Below, piece after piece: positions 52,526 to 61,639 of a DNA stretch of 64,000 nt. A model generated the notes under the pieces. The model searched no databases. It had not been told where the DNA came from and saw nothing but the letters and a program-made list of their open reading frames with translations. The translations under genes were made by a program, and so were the position numbers. Position 1 is the first letter of the stretch; each line of letters starts with the position of its first letter. This stretch comes from CALCKU01 sp964607445 (lineage in GTDB: Bacteria; Pseudomonadota; Alphaproteobacteria; Caulobacterales; Maricaulaceae). The stretch lies in assembly GCA_964607445.1 (NCBI GenBank), contig CAZSKN010000011.1:1-64000 (forward strand), read 5' to 3'.

Positions 52526-52958
52526 ACCCACCCCACATAAGGTGTCAGATTATCGACATTTTTTAACAATTCCGACGCGCTGGAATGATAATGATATTTA
52601 TGGCCATGTGAATAATGCCGTTTATTATTTCTATTTTGATACAGTGGTAAACCGGTTTCTGATAGATAATGATCTGCTAGAATTGGGAAAAAGCACGCAT
52701 GTCGGCTTGGTCGTGGACACAGCCTGCACCTATTTTGCGCCGATCCATTTCCCAAATGACGTTATCGCAGGTCTAAGGATCAACACGCTGGGCACAAGCT
52801 CTGTACGTTTTGAAATCGGCCTCTTTTCCAAGGATGCGACCACCGCCAGCGCGCAAGGCCATTTCGTCCATGTGTACGTGGATGAAAAAACCCGCCGCCC
52901 CGTTAAAATTTCTAATAAAATGCGCAAAATACTTAAGACCATTAGCTTGAATCCCTGA
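52518..52958 (+). CDS. Acyl-CoA thioesterase, 4HBT/YbgC-like hot-dog fold
   Basis: A 146-residue single hot-dog thioesterase. The catalytic region is in TRWNDNDIYGHVNNAVYYFY, where Asp of the D-x-x-G-H-x-N motif is conserved. THVGLVVDTACTYFAPIHF and SARTHFVHVYVDEKTRRPV-like beta strands follow. No ATG occurs near the start; TTG 52518 (overlap of 8 bp with the dehydrogenase) or GTG 52542 are the choices. The gene is coupled with the dehydrogenase and may release a fatty or aromatic acid from CoA. Confidence 0.87.
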   Translation: MSKPTPHKVSDYRHFLTIPTRWNDNDIYGHVNNAVYYFYFDTVVNRFLIDNDLLELGKSTHVGLVVDTACTYFAPIHFPNDVIAGLRINTLGTSSVRFEIGLFSKDATTASAQGHFVHVYVDEKTRRPVKISNKMRKILKTISLNP

Positions 52959-53338
52959 AACAAGAACACACATTGACGACGCAAATTGACAGGGAAACTG
53001 ATCGAGAAAACTAACTGGGAGAACTGACAGAGAAAACGGATACTCAATCCGTGCCTATGGCAAGACTTACCCGCAGACAGGTCGGCCCAAAAGAGAATTG
53101 GGAGATCATAGGCGCGGCACATAAAAACGAATTCAAAACACTGCTGACCGCTTTATCGGCCCGCTAAAACGTGAAGCTGGCTGGCGTGGTTGGGCTGTAA
53201 TCAGCCATAGCACACCTAATCTGCGCCGCTCCGGCTCGCAGGGTCGGGGCGTGGACCCGAATTTCGAGCGTGATTGTCTTAAAGTTTTGACCGCCCCCAT
53301 AGCCGTCCTCGGCCATGACCACGAAAAGGCTGGCCCTT
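52959..53338. other. 380-bp region without a clear gene, possible relic
   Basis: Only short frames are found. On the plus strand a 36-codon piece (about 53050-53167, MARLTRRQVGPKENWEII...) ends in a stop, and another frame then runs on to 53358. On the minus strand a 50-residue frame starting in the 53310s (MAEDGYGGGQNFKTITLEI...) has a fairly ordered composition and ends in Phe. At 52985-53040 there are degenerate GAGAAAACTGAC-like direct repeats. I recognise nothing and consider the region a decayed gene or genes. Confidence 0.5.
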
Positions 53339-54880
53339 TTAGCGCGAGAGACCGATAAGCGGCGGAATGTCTTTACGCAATTGGTATTTCAATACTTTAC
53401 CTGTCGCCGTACGCGGCAGTTCATCCATAATATGCAGATATTGCGGATGTTTATATTTTGCCAAGCTGTCACCAATATGTGCAATAATATCATCCAAGTT
53501 TAAACTCTCTCCGGGTTTTGTCACAGCCACGACACAGCCTGTTTCTCCGAATTTTTCGTCTTTGACTCCGATCACGGCCACTTCGACTATCTGGGGAATT
53601 TGATAAATCAGGTTCTCGATTTCCGCCGGATACACATTTTCTCCACCGGAAATATACATATCCTTAATCCGGTCTTCTATATAGATAAACCCGTCTTTAT
53701 CCATGCGGCCAATGTCTCCTGACCGAAACCAACCATCGACAAAATTTTCGGCATTAGCATCCGGACGACGCCAATATCCCGGAGTGACGGTTAAACCTGA
53801 AAACCAAATCTCGCCCGGCACATTTGGCGCACAGCTATTCCCATTATCATCGACGATACGAATTGTAGAATGCATCAAGGCGCGACCAGCAGAGCCGACC
53901 TTTTCAGGTATATAGGCTTTGTCGAGTAAACATCCCGCAGCCGCCGTTTCCGTCATGCCATAACCCTCTTGAATAATAAGACCCTTTTTCATCCAAAATT
54001 CAACAAGGGAAATGGGCACAGTTTCCGCTCCGCAGAGGGCGATCTTTATACGGGAAAAATCAATATTATCACATTTGGGGTGGGCCTTCATGGCATTATA
54101 AGCGGCTGGCACCATAAAGAGCACGGAAATATTCAGATCCGCATTATCAATTGCATCCAATGTCGCTTCGGGATCAAACATGCGCATAATGATAGATGTA
54201 CCCCCCCGCCACATAGCGGGAACGGCCGTCGTATTTAATCCGCCTATATGAAAGAGCGGCATATTACACAGCGAGGCCCCTTCGACATTTGCATCCCCTG
54301 TCATAAATCCGGAGGCCGCGCTGAAATACATCATACCGTGGGTTATGATCACACCTTTAGGCGTGCCTGTTGTGCCTGAGGAATACATCAACATACATTG
54401 ATCATCAAATTCCATTTTTTCATTTTCAAAAATAGCTGTGGCGTCTGATAGCGCGCGCTCATATTCACTATCCTGCCCCATCCCGCCTGTTTCGATCCAG
54501 AATTTTACCTTTGTCAGCGGCTTAAGCGCATCCGCCAAGGGCGCAAACGGCGCATCTACGATAACCATATCGGTTTCGGAATTATCCAAAATAAATTTAA
54601 GCTCGGGGGCAGTTAATCTGAAATTGAGCGCGACACATATCGCGCCAATACGCCAACAGGCAAAGAGGACGTCCATCGTATCCACAGAGTTCAAGGTTAA
54701 AAATGCGACACGGTCGCCTTTCTTAATACCCTTGGATTTTAAAAATCCGGCCAATTGCGCCACACGCTGATGCATTTGCGCATAGGTAAAGGCACGCCCA
54801 CTTGGCAATTCCAGCAACGCCAGCTTTTCCGGCGTGCGCGTCCCATGATGCTTAATCCAATCTACGACCTGTCCTGACAT
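53339..54880 (-). CDS. Acyl-CoA synthetase (AMP-forming)
   Basis: A 513-residue ANL-superfamily ligase activating a carboxylic acid to its CoA ester through an acyl-adenylate. The P-loop-like motif is MLMYSSGTTGTPKGVII; A5 is EGYGMTETAAAG, A7 is WFRSGDIGRMDKDGF, A8 RIKDMYISGGENVYP and the catalytic lysine lies in RTATGKVLKYQLR. The length and motif style fit FadD-like or medium/long-chain ligases (FadD3/FadK group). Substrate is open. It stands convergent to the thioesterase-dehydrogenase operon. Confidence 0.93.
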   Translation of the reverse strand: MSGQVVDWIKHHGTRTPEKLALLELPSGRAFTYAQMHQRVAQLAGFLKSKGIKKGDRVAFLTLNSVDTMDVLFACWRIGAICVALNFRLTAPELKFILDNSETDMVIVDAPFAPLADALKPLTKVKFWIETGGMGQDSEYERALSDATAIFENEKMEFDDQCMLMYSSGTTGTPKGVIITHGMMYFSAASGFMTGDANVEGASLCNMPLFHIGGLNTTAVPAMWRGGTSIIMRMFDPEATLDAIDNADLNISVLFMVPAAYNAMKAHPKCDNIDFSRIKIALCGAETVPISLVEFWMKKGLIIQEGYGMTETAAAGCLLDKAYIPEKVGSAGRALMHSTIRIVDDNGNSCAPNVPGEIWFSGLTVTPGYWRRPDANAENFVDGWFRSGDIGRMDKDGFIYIEDRIKDMYISGGENVYPAEIENLIYQIPQIVEVAVIGVKDEKFGETGCVVAVTKPGESLNLDDIIAHIGDSLAKYKHPQYLHIMDELPRTATGKVLKYQLRKDIPPLIGLSR

Positions 54881-55174
54881 ACAACTCCCTCTATGCTGAC
54901 GCGCTTAGTAAATCCCACGCGCCTATATGCATATAATTTCATAGGGATGGCAGAATGCCAAGCGCTTTCCAAATTTCATGTGAGTTTATAAATACCGCCT
55001 TCCGCCATAAATTTTCATCTGCCCATATTATTCCGCGTTTAAAAGGGTTGTGATTGAAATTAATTGATGAATTTTTTTTTAACCCTACTATAAGCACTCA
55101 CACTGGTAGATTGGGTACCAGATTGAGGTAACACACTCGTAATAACCACGGGTTAAACAAGACTGGAATCCCCA

Positions 55175-55588
55175 ATGGGCCAAACTCTCAATAGTCTCGC
55201 AAGCGGCTTCCCGTGGCTAATTTTTTACCTATTAGTCGTCACAACAATTTATCTGTCAGGCATTTTTATCTACGTCAAATTGACTCCACATAAAGAACTT
55301 GATCTGATTTCTGAGCGCAATATGGCCGCCGCCATTTCATTTAGCGCTCTGGTCGTGGGATTAGCCCTGCCCCTAGCCGCCTGTCTGGTCAATAAATTTG
55401 GCCTGATTGATGTCGCCATTTGGGGTACAGTCAGCCTGTTCTTGCAACTTTTCCTATTCCGCGTCACAGATGCGATTTTCCGCGATATGCCAAGACGTAT
55501 CATTAATAATGAAGTTCCGGCCGCGACAGTTCTGGCAAGCTTTAAACTCGCAGGGTCTATCCTCCTTGCCGTGGCTATAATCGGGTAA
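55175..55588 (+). CDS. DUF350 family membrane protein
   Basis: A 137-residue protein with four hydrophobic segments, two pairs related as in the DUF350 (YjfL) family: FYLLVVTTIYLSGIFIYV, MAAAISFSALVVGLALPLAA, VAIWGTVSLFLQLFLF and ILLAVAIIG. TPHKEL (after segment 1) and ERNMAAAISF are family marks. Function is unknown. It leads a likely operon with a trypsin-like protease and an extensin-like protein (10 and 3 bp gaps). Confidence 0.85.
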   Translation: MGQTLNSLASGFPWLIFYLLVVTTIYLSGIFIYVKLTPHKELDLISERNMAAAISFSALVVGLALPLAACLVNKFGLIDVAIWGTVSLFLQLFLFRVTDAIFRDMPRRIINNEVPAATVLASFKLAGSILLAVAIIG

Positions 55589-55598
55589 AGCATCCGAT

Positions 55599-56396
55599 AT
55601 GTGGCGCCGCCTTCCAGACTGGTTGATCTATTTTACCATTATCAGCCTTATATATCTAACGGCGACGCGCAGTTCCAATACTATAGATGCCCCCCTGCCC
55701 CCACCGGAGCTGGGAGAATTACTTCCGGCACAAAGTCCGCGTGACCCTTCTGTTATTGTCAAGATAGACAAACCACGTTCGGGCATCGGCACAGCTTTTT
55801 CTATCAAAGGTGACGGGCAATGGCTCACAGCCCGCCATGTTGTCGATAGTTGTCAAGAGGTCGGCCTTAAACTTGATCATCGGAAAATCTTACGCGTCAA
55901 CAGCGAGGTTTCAAAACATTCAGATACGGCCGTCTTACGCACAGATTGGGCCCGGCAACCGCTTACCCCTGATTTCACCTCCAAGCGCCGCATAGGCGAA
56001 TATGGGTATTTTTTCGGCTTTCCGCAAAGCCGGCCCGGGGAAGTCGTCGCCGCCTTGTTAGGGCGCGGACGTTTAAAAGTCAGAGGCCGATACAACACGG
56101 ATGAACCTATTCTGGCGTGGACCGAAGTCGGGCGCACGCAAGGTCTAAGAGGCTCTTTGGCGGGATTATCCGGTGGGCCAGTACTGGACGCGGATGGCGA
56201 GGTTATGGGGGTTGTTGCAGCTGAAAGCCCGCGAAGAGGTCGGGTCTATTCTGTAGCCCCGCGCAATCTTATAGATTTGGTTCCGAAGCGATCATCACAC
56301 ATAGCAACACCCATTGCACTGGACACATATGGGTTACAGGCTGACCGCTATCGACGTGAGCGTCGAATCACCCAGGTCATTTGCATTGTCAAATAA
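55599..56396 (+). CDS. Membrane-anchored trypsin-like serine protease
   Basis: A 265-residue protein with one N-terminal membrane helix (IYFTIISLIYLTAT) and a periplasmic S1 (trypsin-like) fold. The catalytic triad is visible: His80 (LTARHVVDSC), Asp109 (KHSDTAVL) and Ser191 (GLSGGPVLDADG). There is no PDZ domain, unlike HtrA proteins. Two cysteines exist, one next to the catalytic His and one near the C-terminal end. It is the middle gene between DUF350 and the extensin-like gene; its substrate may lie in the envelope. Confidence 0.83.
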   Translation: MWRRLPDWLIYFTIISLIYLTATRSSNTIDAPLPPPELGELLPAQSPRDPSVIVKIDKPRSGIGTAFSIKGDGQWLTARHVVDSCQEVGLKLDHRKILRVNSEVSKHSDTAVLRTDWARQPLTPDFTSKRRIGEYGYFFGFPQSRPGEVVAALLGRGRLKVRGRYNTDEPILAWTEVGRTQGLRGSLAGLSGGPVLDADGEVMGVVAAESPRRGRVYSVAPRNLIDLVPKRSSHIATPIALDTYGLQADRYRRERRITQVICIVK

Positions 56397-56399
56397 ACC

Positions 56400-57098
56400 A
56401 TGCGCACCGGCATACACATCAGCCTATTTATCGCAGCTTTGATCCTTATTTTTGTCAGCTTAGATCGCAATATACCATCCCAACATTTATTTTGGCGCGG
56501 GTTAAATCCTGCAACACCGCCGGGCTTTGCGACCCGTACCCAACTCTTACGGCTGAGCTTGTCGTCATCTGAGCGCTGTATGGCTCTGGCGGATCAGCAT
56601 ACGCCTTTGCGTTCACAAGCGGCACAGCCTAAAAAAACCGCGTCCATTTGCGGGTGGAATGTCGCGCGAACGGTTGATGGCGTAGCACAGGTTGATTTTT
56701 CACCCCAAAATATAGACATGCAATGCCCGTTATCCCTCGGCGTAGCCATCTGGACGCAAGACATTGACCGCTTGGCGCAGGATATTTTCGGATCTTCCTT
56801 ACGACGTATACAGCATTATGGCAGCTATAGCTGTCGTCGCCAAAACGGAAATACGTCAGGCGCCTGGAGCGAACATGCATTTGGCAATGCTTGGGATGTG
56901 TCCGGCTTTGAACTTGATAATGGGCACATTATAAGTATTCAAAAAGATTGGCACGGCGACCCCGCAGCGCGGCGGTTCTTACGCAAAGTGCGTAAAAGCG
57001 CCTGCCAAATCTTCAGGGTGACATTAAGCCCGGACTTCAACACAGCCCATCATGATCATTTCCATGTCGATATGGGCCCGACAACATCATGCCGTTAA
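56400..57098 (+). CDS. Extensin-like C-terminal domain protein (putative peptidoglycan peptidase fold)
   Basis: A 232-residue exported or membrane-anchored protein with an N-terminal helix (ISLFIAALILIFVSL) and an 'extensin-like_C' domain. The conserved core is SYSCRRQNG, SEHAFGNAWDVSGFELDNG and TAHHDHFHVDMG. The His-Asp-His layout equals that of LAS-type D-Ala-D-Ala carboxypeptidases (VanY/M15), so a zinc amidase or peptidase role in the cell wall is likely but unproven. The last 4 bp overlap the end of the convergent CCA gene. Confidence 0.85.
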   Translation: MRTGIHISLFIAALILIFVSLDRNIPSQHLFWRGLNPATPPGFATRTQLLRLSLSSSERCMALADQHTPLRSQAAQPKKTASICGWNVARTVDGVAQVDFSPQNIDMQCPLSLGVAIWTQDIDRLAQDIFGSSLRRIQHYGSYSCRRQNGNTSGAWSEHAFGNAWDVSGFELDNGHIISIQKDWHGDPAARRFLRKVRKSACQIFRVTLSPDFNTAHHDHFHVDMGPTTSCR

Positions 57099-58345
57099 CC
57101 CCGATGTATTAACTTAAGCGCCATAAGTAATTTCTTACGATCTGCCGTAAATCCGCTGCGTATCCAAAGTGCCTTTAAGGCCTCCAAGGTCTTGCCCATA
57201 TCAGGGCCGGGCGCGAGGCCCTCTGCTTTAAGGTCTTTGCCCGAGAGGGGAAAGTCTGGGGGCGACCAGTTTTGGGCGCGCTCCGCCAGAGCCATCCACC
57301 GCGCGCTTTTTATCGGATCGCCTTCTCCCGCCGCTCGCAGGTAAGCCCTATCGATAGTCGTTTGATGTCCTGCAGAATATATTGCCGCCAATATCGTACG
57401 CTCATTTGCAAAGGGATCAAGCGCCGTATCGTCTTGTGCCCACGCTCGCAACCGCGCGCTTTCCGCATTCGACATTTTTAATCGTTTACATAACAAAGCT
57501 ATCTGTAAAGGCTCGCGAGCGCTCATCGCCATTAGCCTTAAAAGCGGATCCGGTTTTAAGGCTTCGCGGACCTCATGCTGCACAAATTTCATAAGCCCGT
57601 CGACATTACTCGCCTCGGGCAATAATAATTCTAAAATATCCTGATGCAAAAGGGTTTGTAAGGCCCGCTCGGGACGGTCGGCAGACAAAAGCTTTTTAAG
57701 TTCTGTCCATACACGCTCAGAGGATAATGTTTTCAAGCCATGCGCCCCCTGCCGACAGGCATTTAGCGCCTCTTTATCCAAGGGGGATTTACCCATATAA
57801 TAGGCCACAAATCGGAAATAACGTAATATTCGAAGATAATCTTCGGCAATGCGTTGATCCGCCTCCCCGATGAATCTCAAGCGCATAGCAGCCAGATCAG
57901 ATAAACCCTGACCTGTTGGATCATACAGCACGCCCTGCGCATCCACATAAAGAGCATTCATGGTAAAGTCCCGCCTCTGCGCATCTTCGGCCCAATCTTG
58001 GGTAAATGTTATTACCGCCCGACGCCCATCCGTCTCTACATCTTTACGCAGGCTGGTAATCTCAAATGACACTTTATCAATAACCGCCGTCAGAGTGCCA
58101 TGCTCGCGTCCCGTAGACACACACCGAATTTTAGCCGCTTTCAGGGTAGCCTCGACATCATCCGGAACCAGTTGTGTCGCCAAATCAATATCGTCGACCG
58201 CGTGGCCGAGTAAATGATTACGAACGCAGCCGCCCACAAGACGAAGGGTATCCGGGGGAAAGGCTGTAAATAACCGGCTTACCGCCGTATCAAAAAGGGC
58301 CGAGAAATCCAGACCATCGTCATGAGGTGTATTTTCTTTAGTCAT
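57095..58345 (-). CDS. CCA tRNA nucleotidyltransferase / poly(A) polymerase family
   Basis: A 416-residue class II nucleotidyltransferase. The head domain has RLVGGCVRNHLLG followed by the catalytic DDIDLATQL and RREHGTLTAVI-like segment; RRDFTMNALYVDAQG and DYLRILRYFRFVAYY are the next family motifs. In this lineage the enzyme most often adds or repairs the 3' CCA of tRNAs. I start at ATG 58345 after GTGAGG, 38 nt from the NUDIX stop. DUF1285-NUDIX-CCA is a common alphaproteobacterial order. Confidence 0.92.
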   Translation of the reverse strand: MTKENTPHDDGLDFSALFDTAVSRLFTAFPPDTLRLVGGCVRNHLLGHAVDDIDLATQLVPDDVEATLKAAKIRCVSTGREHGTLTAVIDKVSFEITSLRKDVETDGRRAVITFTQDWAEDAQRRDFTMNALYVDAQGVLYDPTGQGLSDLAAMRLRFIGEADQRIAEDYLRILRYFRFVAYYMGKSPLDKEALNACRQGAHGLKTLSSERVWTELKKLLSADRPERALQTLLHQDILELLLPEASNVDGLMKFVQHEVREALKPDPLLRLMAMSAREPLQIALLCKRLKMSNAESARLRAWAQDDTALDPFANERTILAAIYSAGHQTTIDRAYLRAAGEGDPIKSARWMALAERAQNWSPPDFPLSGKDLKAEGLAPGPDMGKTLEALKALWIRSGFTADRKKLLMALKLIHRG

Positions 58346-58383
58346 AGACGGCCTCACCTGTTTTGACACGCTCACCTTATCGG

Positions 58384-58980
58384 TTAGGCTGCAAACCCAC
58401 GTTGCCACAACCTATACATCACCATAGCCGTCATACCCCAAATATTTCGATGAGTCCCATTATCATTATAAGGCATATCAATAAGGGTAAATTTTTCATT
58501 CCACCCTTCGGCCTGACGTTCTATGTGATTATCCCCATTCATAACAAATGAAAACGGCACTTCGAAAACATCGTCCACTTCACGCGGATCAGGTATAATT
58601 TCGGCGTCCGGGGCTACAATACCGATAAAGGGTGTCACCCGAAAGGCATAGGATACGTCAAAAGACGGCAAACGTCCCAACGGGGTCACGGCCTTTGCTG
58701 GAATGCCGATCTCTTCTTCCGTTTCACGCAAGGCCGCCATTAACGCATCTTCGCCGTTCTTAACGCCGCCGCCCGGAAAACTTATCTGCCCGGCATGCGT
58801 AGGCATAGTTTCCGGCCTCAGGGTTAAAATAACCTGCCAATCCTCACGCATGACGAGCGGCATTAGGACAGCAGCACGCTTCTGACCTTGTTTTTTGATC
58901 GCGTCGCATCCGTCTGTAATATCAATTGGCAATAAGGCAGATTGCACGCGCGTTATGATAGGATCAGGCAATTTCGGCAT
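58384..58980 (-). CDS. NUDIX hydrolase, CoA pyrophosphatase-like
   Basis: A 198-residue NUDIX enzyme. The Nudix box is present as GGVKNGEDALMAALRETEEEIG, with the preceding HAGQISFPGG typical of the YeaB/NudL CoA diphosphatases. These split CoA into 3',5'-ADP and phosphopantetheine. The start ATG 58980 is not preceded by a strong ribosome binding site; a TTG seven codons upstream could be used. It lies between DUF1285 and CCA genes. Confidence 0.9.
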   Translation of the reverse strand: MPKLPDPIITRVQSALLPIDITDGCDAIKKQGQKRAAVLMPLVMREDWQVILTLRPETMPTHAGQISFPGGGVKNGEDALMAALRETEEEIGIPAKAVTPLGRLPSFDVSYAFRVTPFIGIVAPDAEIIPDPREVDDVFEVPFSFVMNGDNHIERQAEGWNEKFTLIDMPYNDNGTHRNIWGMTAMVMYRLWQRGFAA

Positions 58981-59018
58981 TTCTAGGTTTTCAAACAACA
59001 AGGTTAATAATTATATAT

Positions 59019-59597
59019 CTAAACCAGATGAATATTTGTAGGCCCGAGTGGAAAAAATTGTCCCCGCGCATAAACGCCTAATTGCACACCTTCCGGTGTC
59101 GACAATTCTACAGCATATTCTACCAATTCATAAAAAACAGCCCGGGTTAAGGCCGCGTCAAGCCGTCCACGTACGCGGATAAAGGGTCTAGGCTCTAATG
59201 TCTGGGGATCCGTATCTACACGCAAAGGACGGTCTGGTCCTAACTCAATGGTCGCCTCCATATTGGTTTTAAAAAAGATACGTTGATTTTCTCCTGCCCC
59301 GTCAACATCGACCCGCGTTGCCAGAAAATGTCCTCGTTCAACCTTGATTTTGATTTTTTCAACAGGCGTGACCAGATATGTCTCCCCATCGGCATCCTTG
59401 CGTAAGATCGTTGAAAATAATTTCACCAAAGGCGCGCGCGTAATCTGCGTGCCGTCATGCCACCACGTCCCATCCCCACGGATGACCATATCCATTTCAC
59501 CACAATAGTCCGGTTCCCACAAATGCACCGGGGGTAAGCCTCCATCTTGCGCATTAGACTTTGCCTGCGCTATCAATTCTTTAAGATCGAAGCTCAT
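59019..59597 (-). CDS. DUF1285 domain protein
   Basis: A 192-residue soluble protein of the DUF1285 family, found throughout alpha- and gammaproteobacteria. GLPPVHLWEPDYCGEMDM near the N-terminus and GTWWHDGTQITRAPLVKLFSTIL are family signatures, with LVTPVEKIKIKV after them. Its role is unknown; the structure of a homologue is described as two related domains. It is the first gene of the DUF1285-NUDIX-CCA run and divergent from moxR with a 137-bp gap. Confidence 0.9.
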   Translation of the reverse strand: MSFDLKELIAQAKSNAQDGGLPPVHLWEPDYCGEMDMVIRGDGTWWHDGTQITRAPLVKLFSTILRKDADGETYLVTPVEKIKIKVERGHFLATRVDVDGAGENQRIFFKTNMEATIELGPDRPLRVDTDPQTLEPRPFIRVRGRLDAALTRAVFYELVEYAVELSTPEGVQLGVYARGQFFPLGPTNIHLV

Positions 59598-59734
59598 AAT
59601 GATCCTATTTTCCTATAATTGCCTGCTTTTAATGTATCTATCATAGACAAAATCACATTCATGTCTCATCTTTTCCTATAAGTCGTCTATACAAGCGTCT
59701 GCCTAAACCGTTTATCACCTATCGAGTCTCATAT

Positions 59735-60739
59735 ATGTCCCTTCATACAGATGTTTCAGTTCCAGCAAACCTTGAAAAGGCCGCTGAAAAAGCCAGTCAA
59801 AAACTTGTCAAAGCCAAAGACAATATAGGGGTCGTTATTTTAGGACAAGACCGTGTCGTCGATCTGGCAATGACCGCTATTTTATCCGGTGGACATGCTT
59901 TGCTAGTCGGTGTACCTGGCTTGGCTAAAACGCTCCTTGTCGAGACGCTTGGTACCGTTATGGGGCTGGATGCCAAACGCGTACAATTTACACCCGATCT
60001 TATGCCGGCCGATATTGTAGGGTCCGAAGTTCTTGAAGAAAATGCAAAGGGAAAACGCAGTTTTCGGTTTATTCCGGGCCCCGTCTTTTGCCAACTTTTA
60101 ATGGCTGATGAAATCAACCGGGCCAGCCCGCGGACGCAATCGGCCCTTTTACAAGCTATGCAAGAACGGTTTGTAACCGTGGCCGGTGTCCGCCATGACC
60201 TCCCGGCACCCTTCCATGTTCTAGCAACACAAAACCCGATTGAACAAGAAGGCACCTACCCTTTGCCTGAAGCGCAACTGGATCGTTTTTTATTCCAAAT
60301 CGATATTGCCTTTCCCGAACTCGATACTGAAAAACAAATTCTTGTCACCACAACAGGGGCGCATATCGCCAGTGCCCAAAAAGCCCTTACACCCAAACAG
60401 CTTATTGATATGCAAACCCTTATACGCAAATTACCCGTCGGTGACGGAGTCGTGAATGCGATTTTAACCTTGGTCAGAAATGCACGGCCAGATCAAACGG
60501 CCATCTCTCATATTTCCGAGACGATTGCATGGGGGCCGGGGCCACGCGCCGGACAGGCCTTAATGCTGGCCACGCGCGCCAAAGCCTTGATCGATGGGCG
60601 GCTTTCTCCGTCTATTGATGATGTTCTAGATTTAGCTGGCCCGGTACTAAAGCACCGTATGGCACTTAGCTTTGCAGCGCGTGCAGACGGGCATACGCTG
60701 GATAAAATCATTAGCCAGTTAAAAGACAGTATCGCCTAA
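59735..60739 (+). CDS. MoxR family AAA+ ATPase
   Basis: A 334-residue MoxR-type AAA+ chaperone. ILSGGHALLVGVPGLAKTLL holds the Walker A, LLMADEINRASPRTQSALLQAM the Walker B with the MoxR extension, and FHVLATQNPIEQEGTYPLPEAQLDRF the sensor 1 and following conserved region. MoxR proteins help assemble partner proteins with VWA domains. The next genes, DUF58 and a BatA/DUF4159 protein, complete the usual unit. Spacing to DUF58 is 5 bp. Confidence 0.94.
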   Translation: MSLHTDVSVPANLEKAAEKASQKLVKAKDNIGVVILGQDRVVDLAMTAILSGGHALLVGVPGLAKTLLVETLGTVMGLDAKRVQFTPDLMPADIVGSEVLEENAKGKRSFRFIPGPVFCQLLMADEINRASPRTQSALLQAMQERFVTVAGVRHDLPAPFHVLATQNPIEQEGTYPLPEAQLDRFLFQIDIAFPELDTEKQILVTTTGAHIASAQKALTPKQLIDMQTLIRKLPVGDGVVNAILTLVRNARPDQTAISHISETIAWGPGPRAGQALMLATRAKALIDGRLSPSIDDVLDLAGPVLKHRMALSFAARADGHTLDKIISQLKDSIA

Positions 60740-60744
60740 ACTAA

Positions 60745-61638
60745 ATGTTCGAGACCCGCACATCCCCGCTTGCCTTACGTCGACAAGCTGAACGTCTGGC
60801 CGCACCCTACCCGACTCTGCTCGCGGAAGCCGAACGTGTCGCTGCTATTGTCGCGCAAGGTGTACATGGGCGTCGCCGCGCCGGACAAGGTGAAACCTTT
60901 TGGCAATATAGAAATTACCAATCGTCGGATTCTGCCCACCATATAGACTGGCGGCGATCGGCACGAAGCGATCAGGTCTATGTAAGGGAAAATGAATGGG
61001 AAGCTGCCAATACAGTTTACATTTGGCGGGACGGAGCCAGTGGTATGGATTGGCAATCGCAAAACTTGCTCCCGACCAAACAGGACCGCGCCAGTGTTCT
61101 CGCAATAGCCTGTGCCGCTTTATTAATGCGGGCAGGTGAACGGTGTGCGGTCTTAGGCGAAAGCGAACGCCCAAGATCAGGCCGTTTGGGTCTGGAACGT
61201 ATCGCGCGTCGCCTCGCGCTGAGTTCAGGTACGCGCCAAAATTTGCAAACCGAAATTCCAGCGCATGCTCGCCTGATTATCCTCTCGGATTTTCTTGAAG
61301 GTGCCGAGGTTTGGCGAGACCGTCTTGCCCGGCTTTCCGGACGGCCCGCTAAAGGCGTGCTGGTACAAATGATTGATCCCGCCGAACGAGATTTCCCCTA
61401 TAAAGGCCGGGTGCAAATGCGCCTGCCCGGACGTTCGGCCCTAGAGCCCTTTACACTGGGGCGTGCCGAACGCGCACAAGCGGGCTATCGTCGCAAATTC
61501 CAAACGCATTGCGAGATGATGGCACAAACCTCGCGCCGCCTTGGCTGGCCGTTAATTACACATGAAACCGACGCACCCGCAACGCTGGCCCTAACCGCTC
61601 TATACATGTCGCTTAACGCCCCTGTAGACGGGAGGTAA
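60745..61638 (+). CDS. DUF58 domain protein
   Basis: A 297-residue protein with the DUF58 signature GRRRAGQGETFWQYRNYQ...DWRRSARSDQVYVRENEWE, split here by SSDSAHHI. The C-terminal part has a VWA-like alpha/beta fold (RLIILSDFLEGAEVW). Members act with MoxR in the assembly or checking of extracytoplasmic or metal-containing complexes. No membrane helix is seen. It ends 1 nt before the GTG start of the next gene. Confidence 0.91.
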   Translation: MFETRTSPLALRRQAERLAAPYPTLLAEAERVAAIVAQGVHGRRRAGQGETFWQYRNYQSSDSAHHIDWRRSARSDQVYVRENEWEAANTVYIWRDGASGMDWQSQNLLPTKQDRASVLAIACAALLMRAGERCAVLGESERPRSGRLGLERIARRLALSSGTRQNLQTEIPAHARLIILSDFLEGAEVWRDRLARLSGRPAKGVLVQMIDPAERDFPYKGRVQMRLPGRSALEPFTLGRAERAQAGYRRKFQTHCEMMAQTSRRLGWPLITHETDAPATLALTALYMSLNAPVDGR

Positions 61639-61639
61639 T

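Noticed and set aside
52730..53122. 130-residue minus-strand reading frame
   Set aside because: Most of it is antisense to the thioesterase, and its composition looks non-coding.
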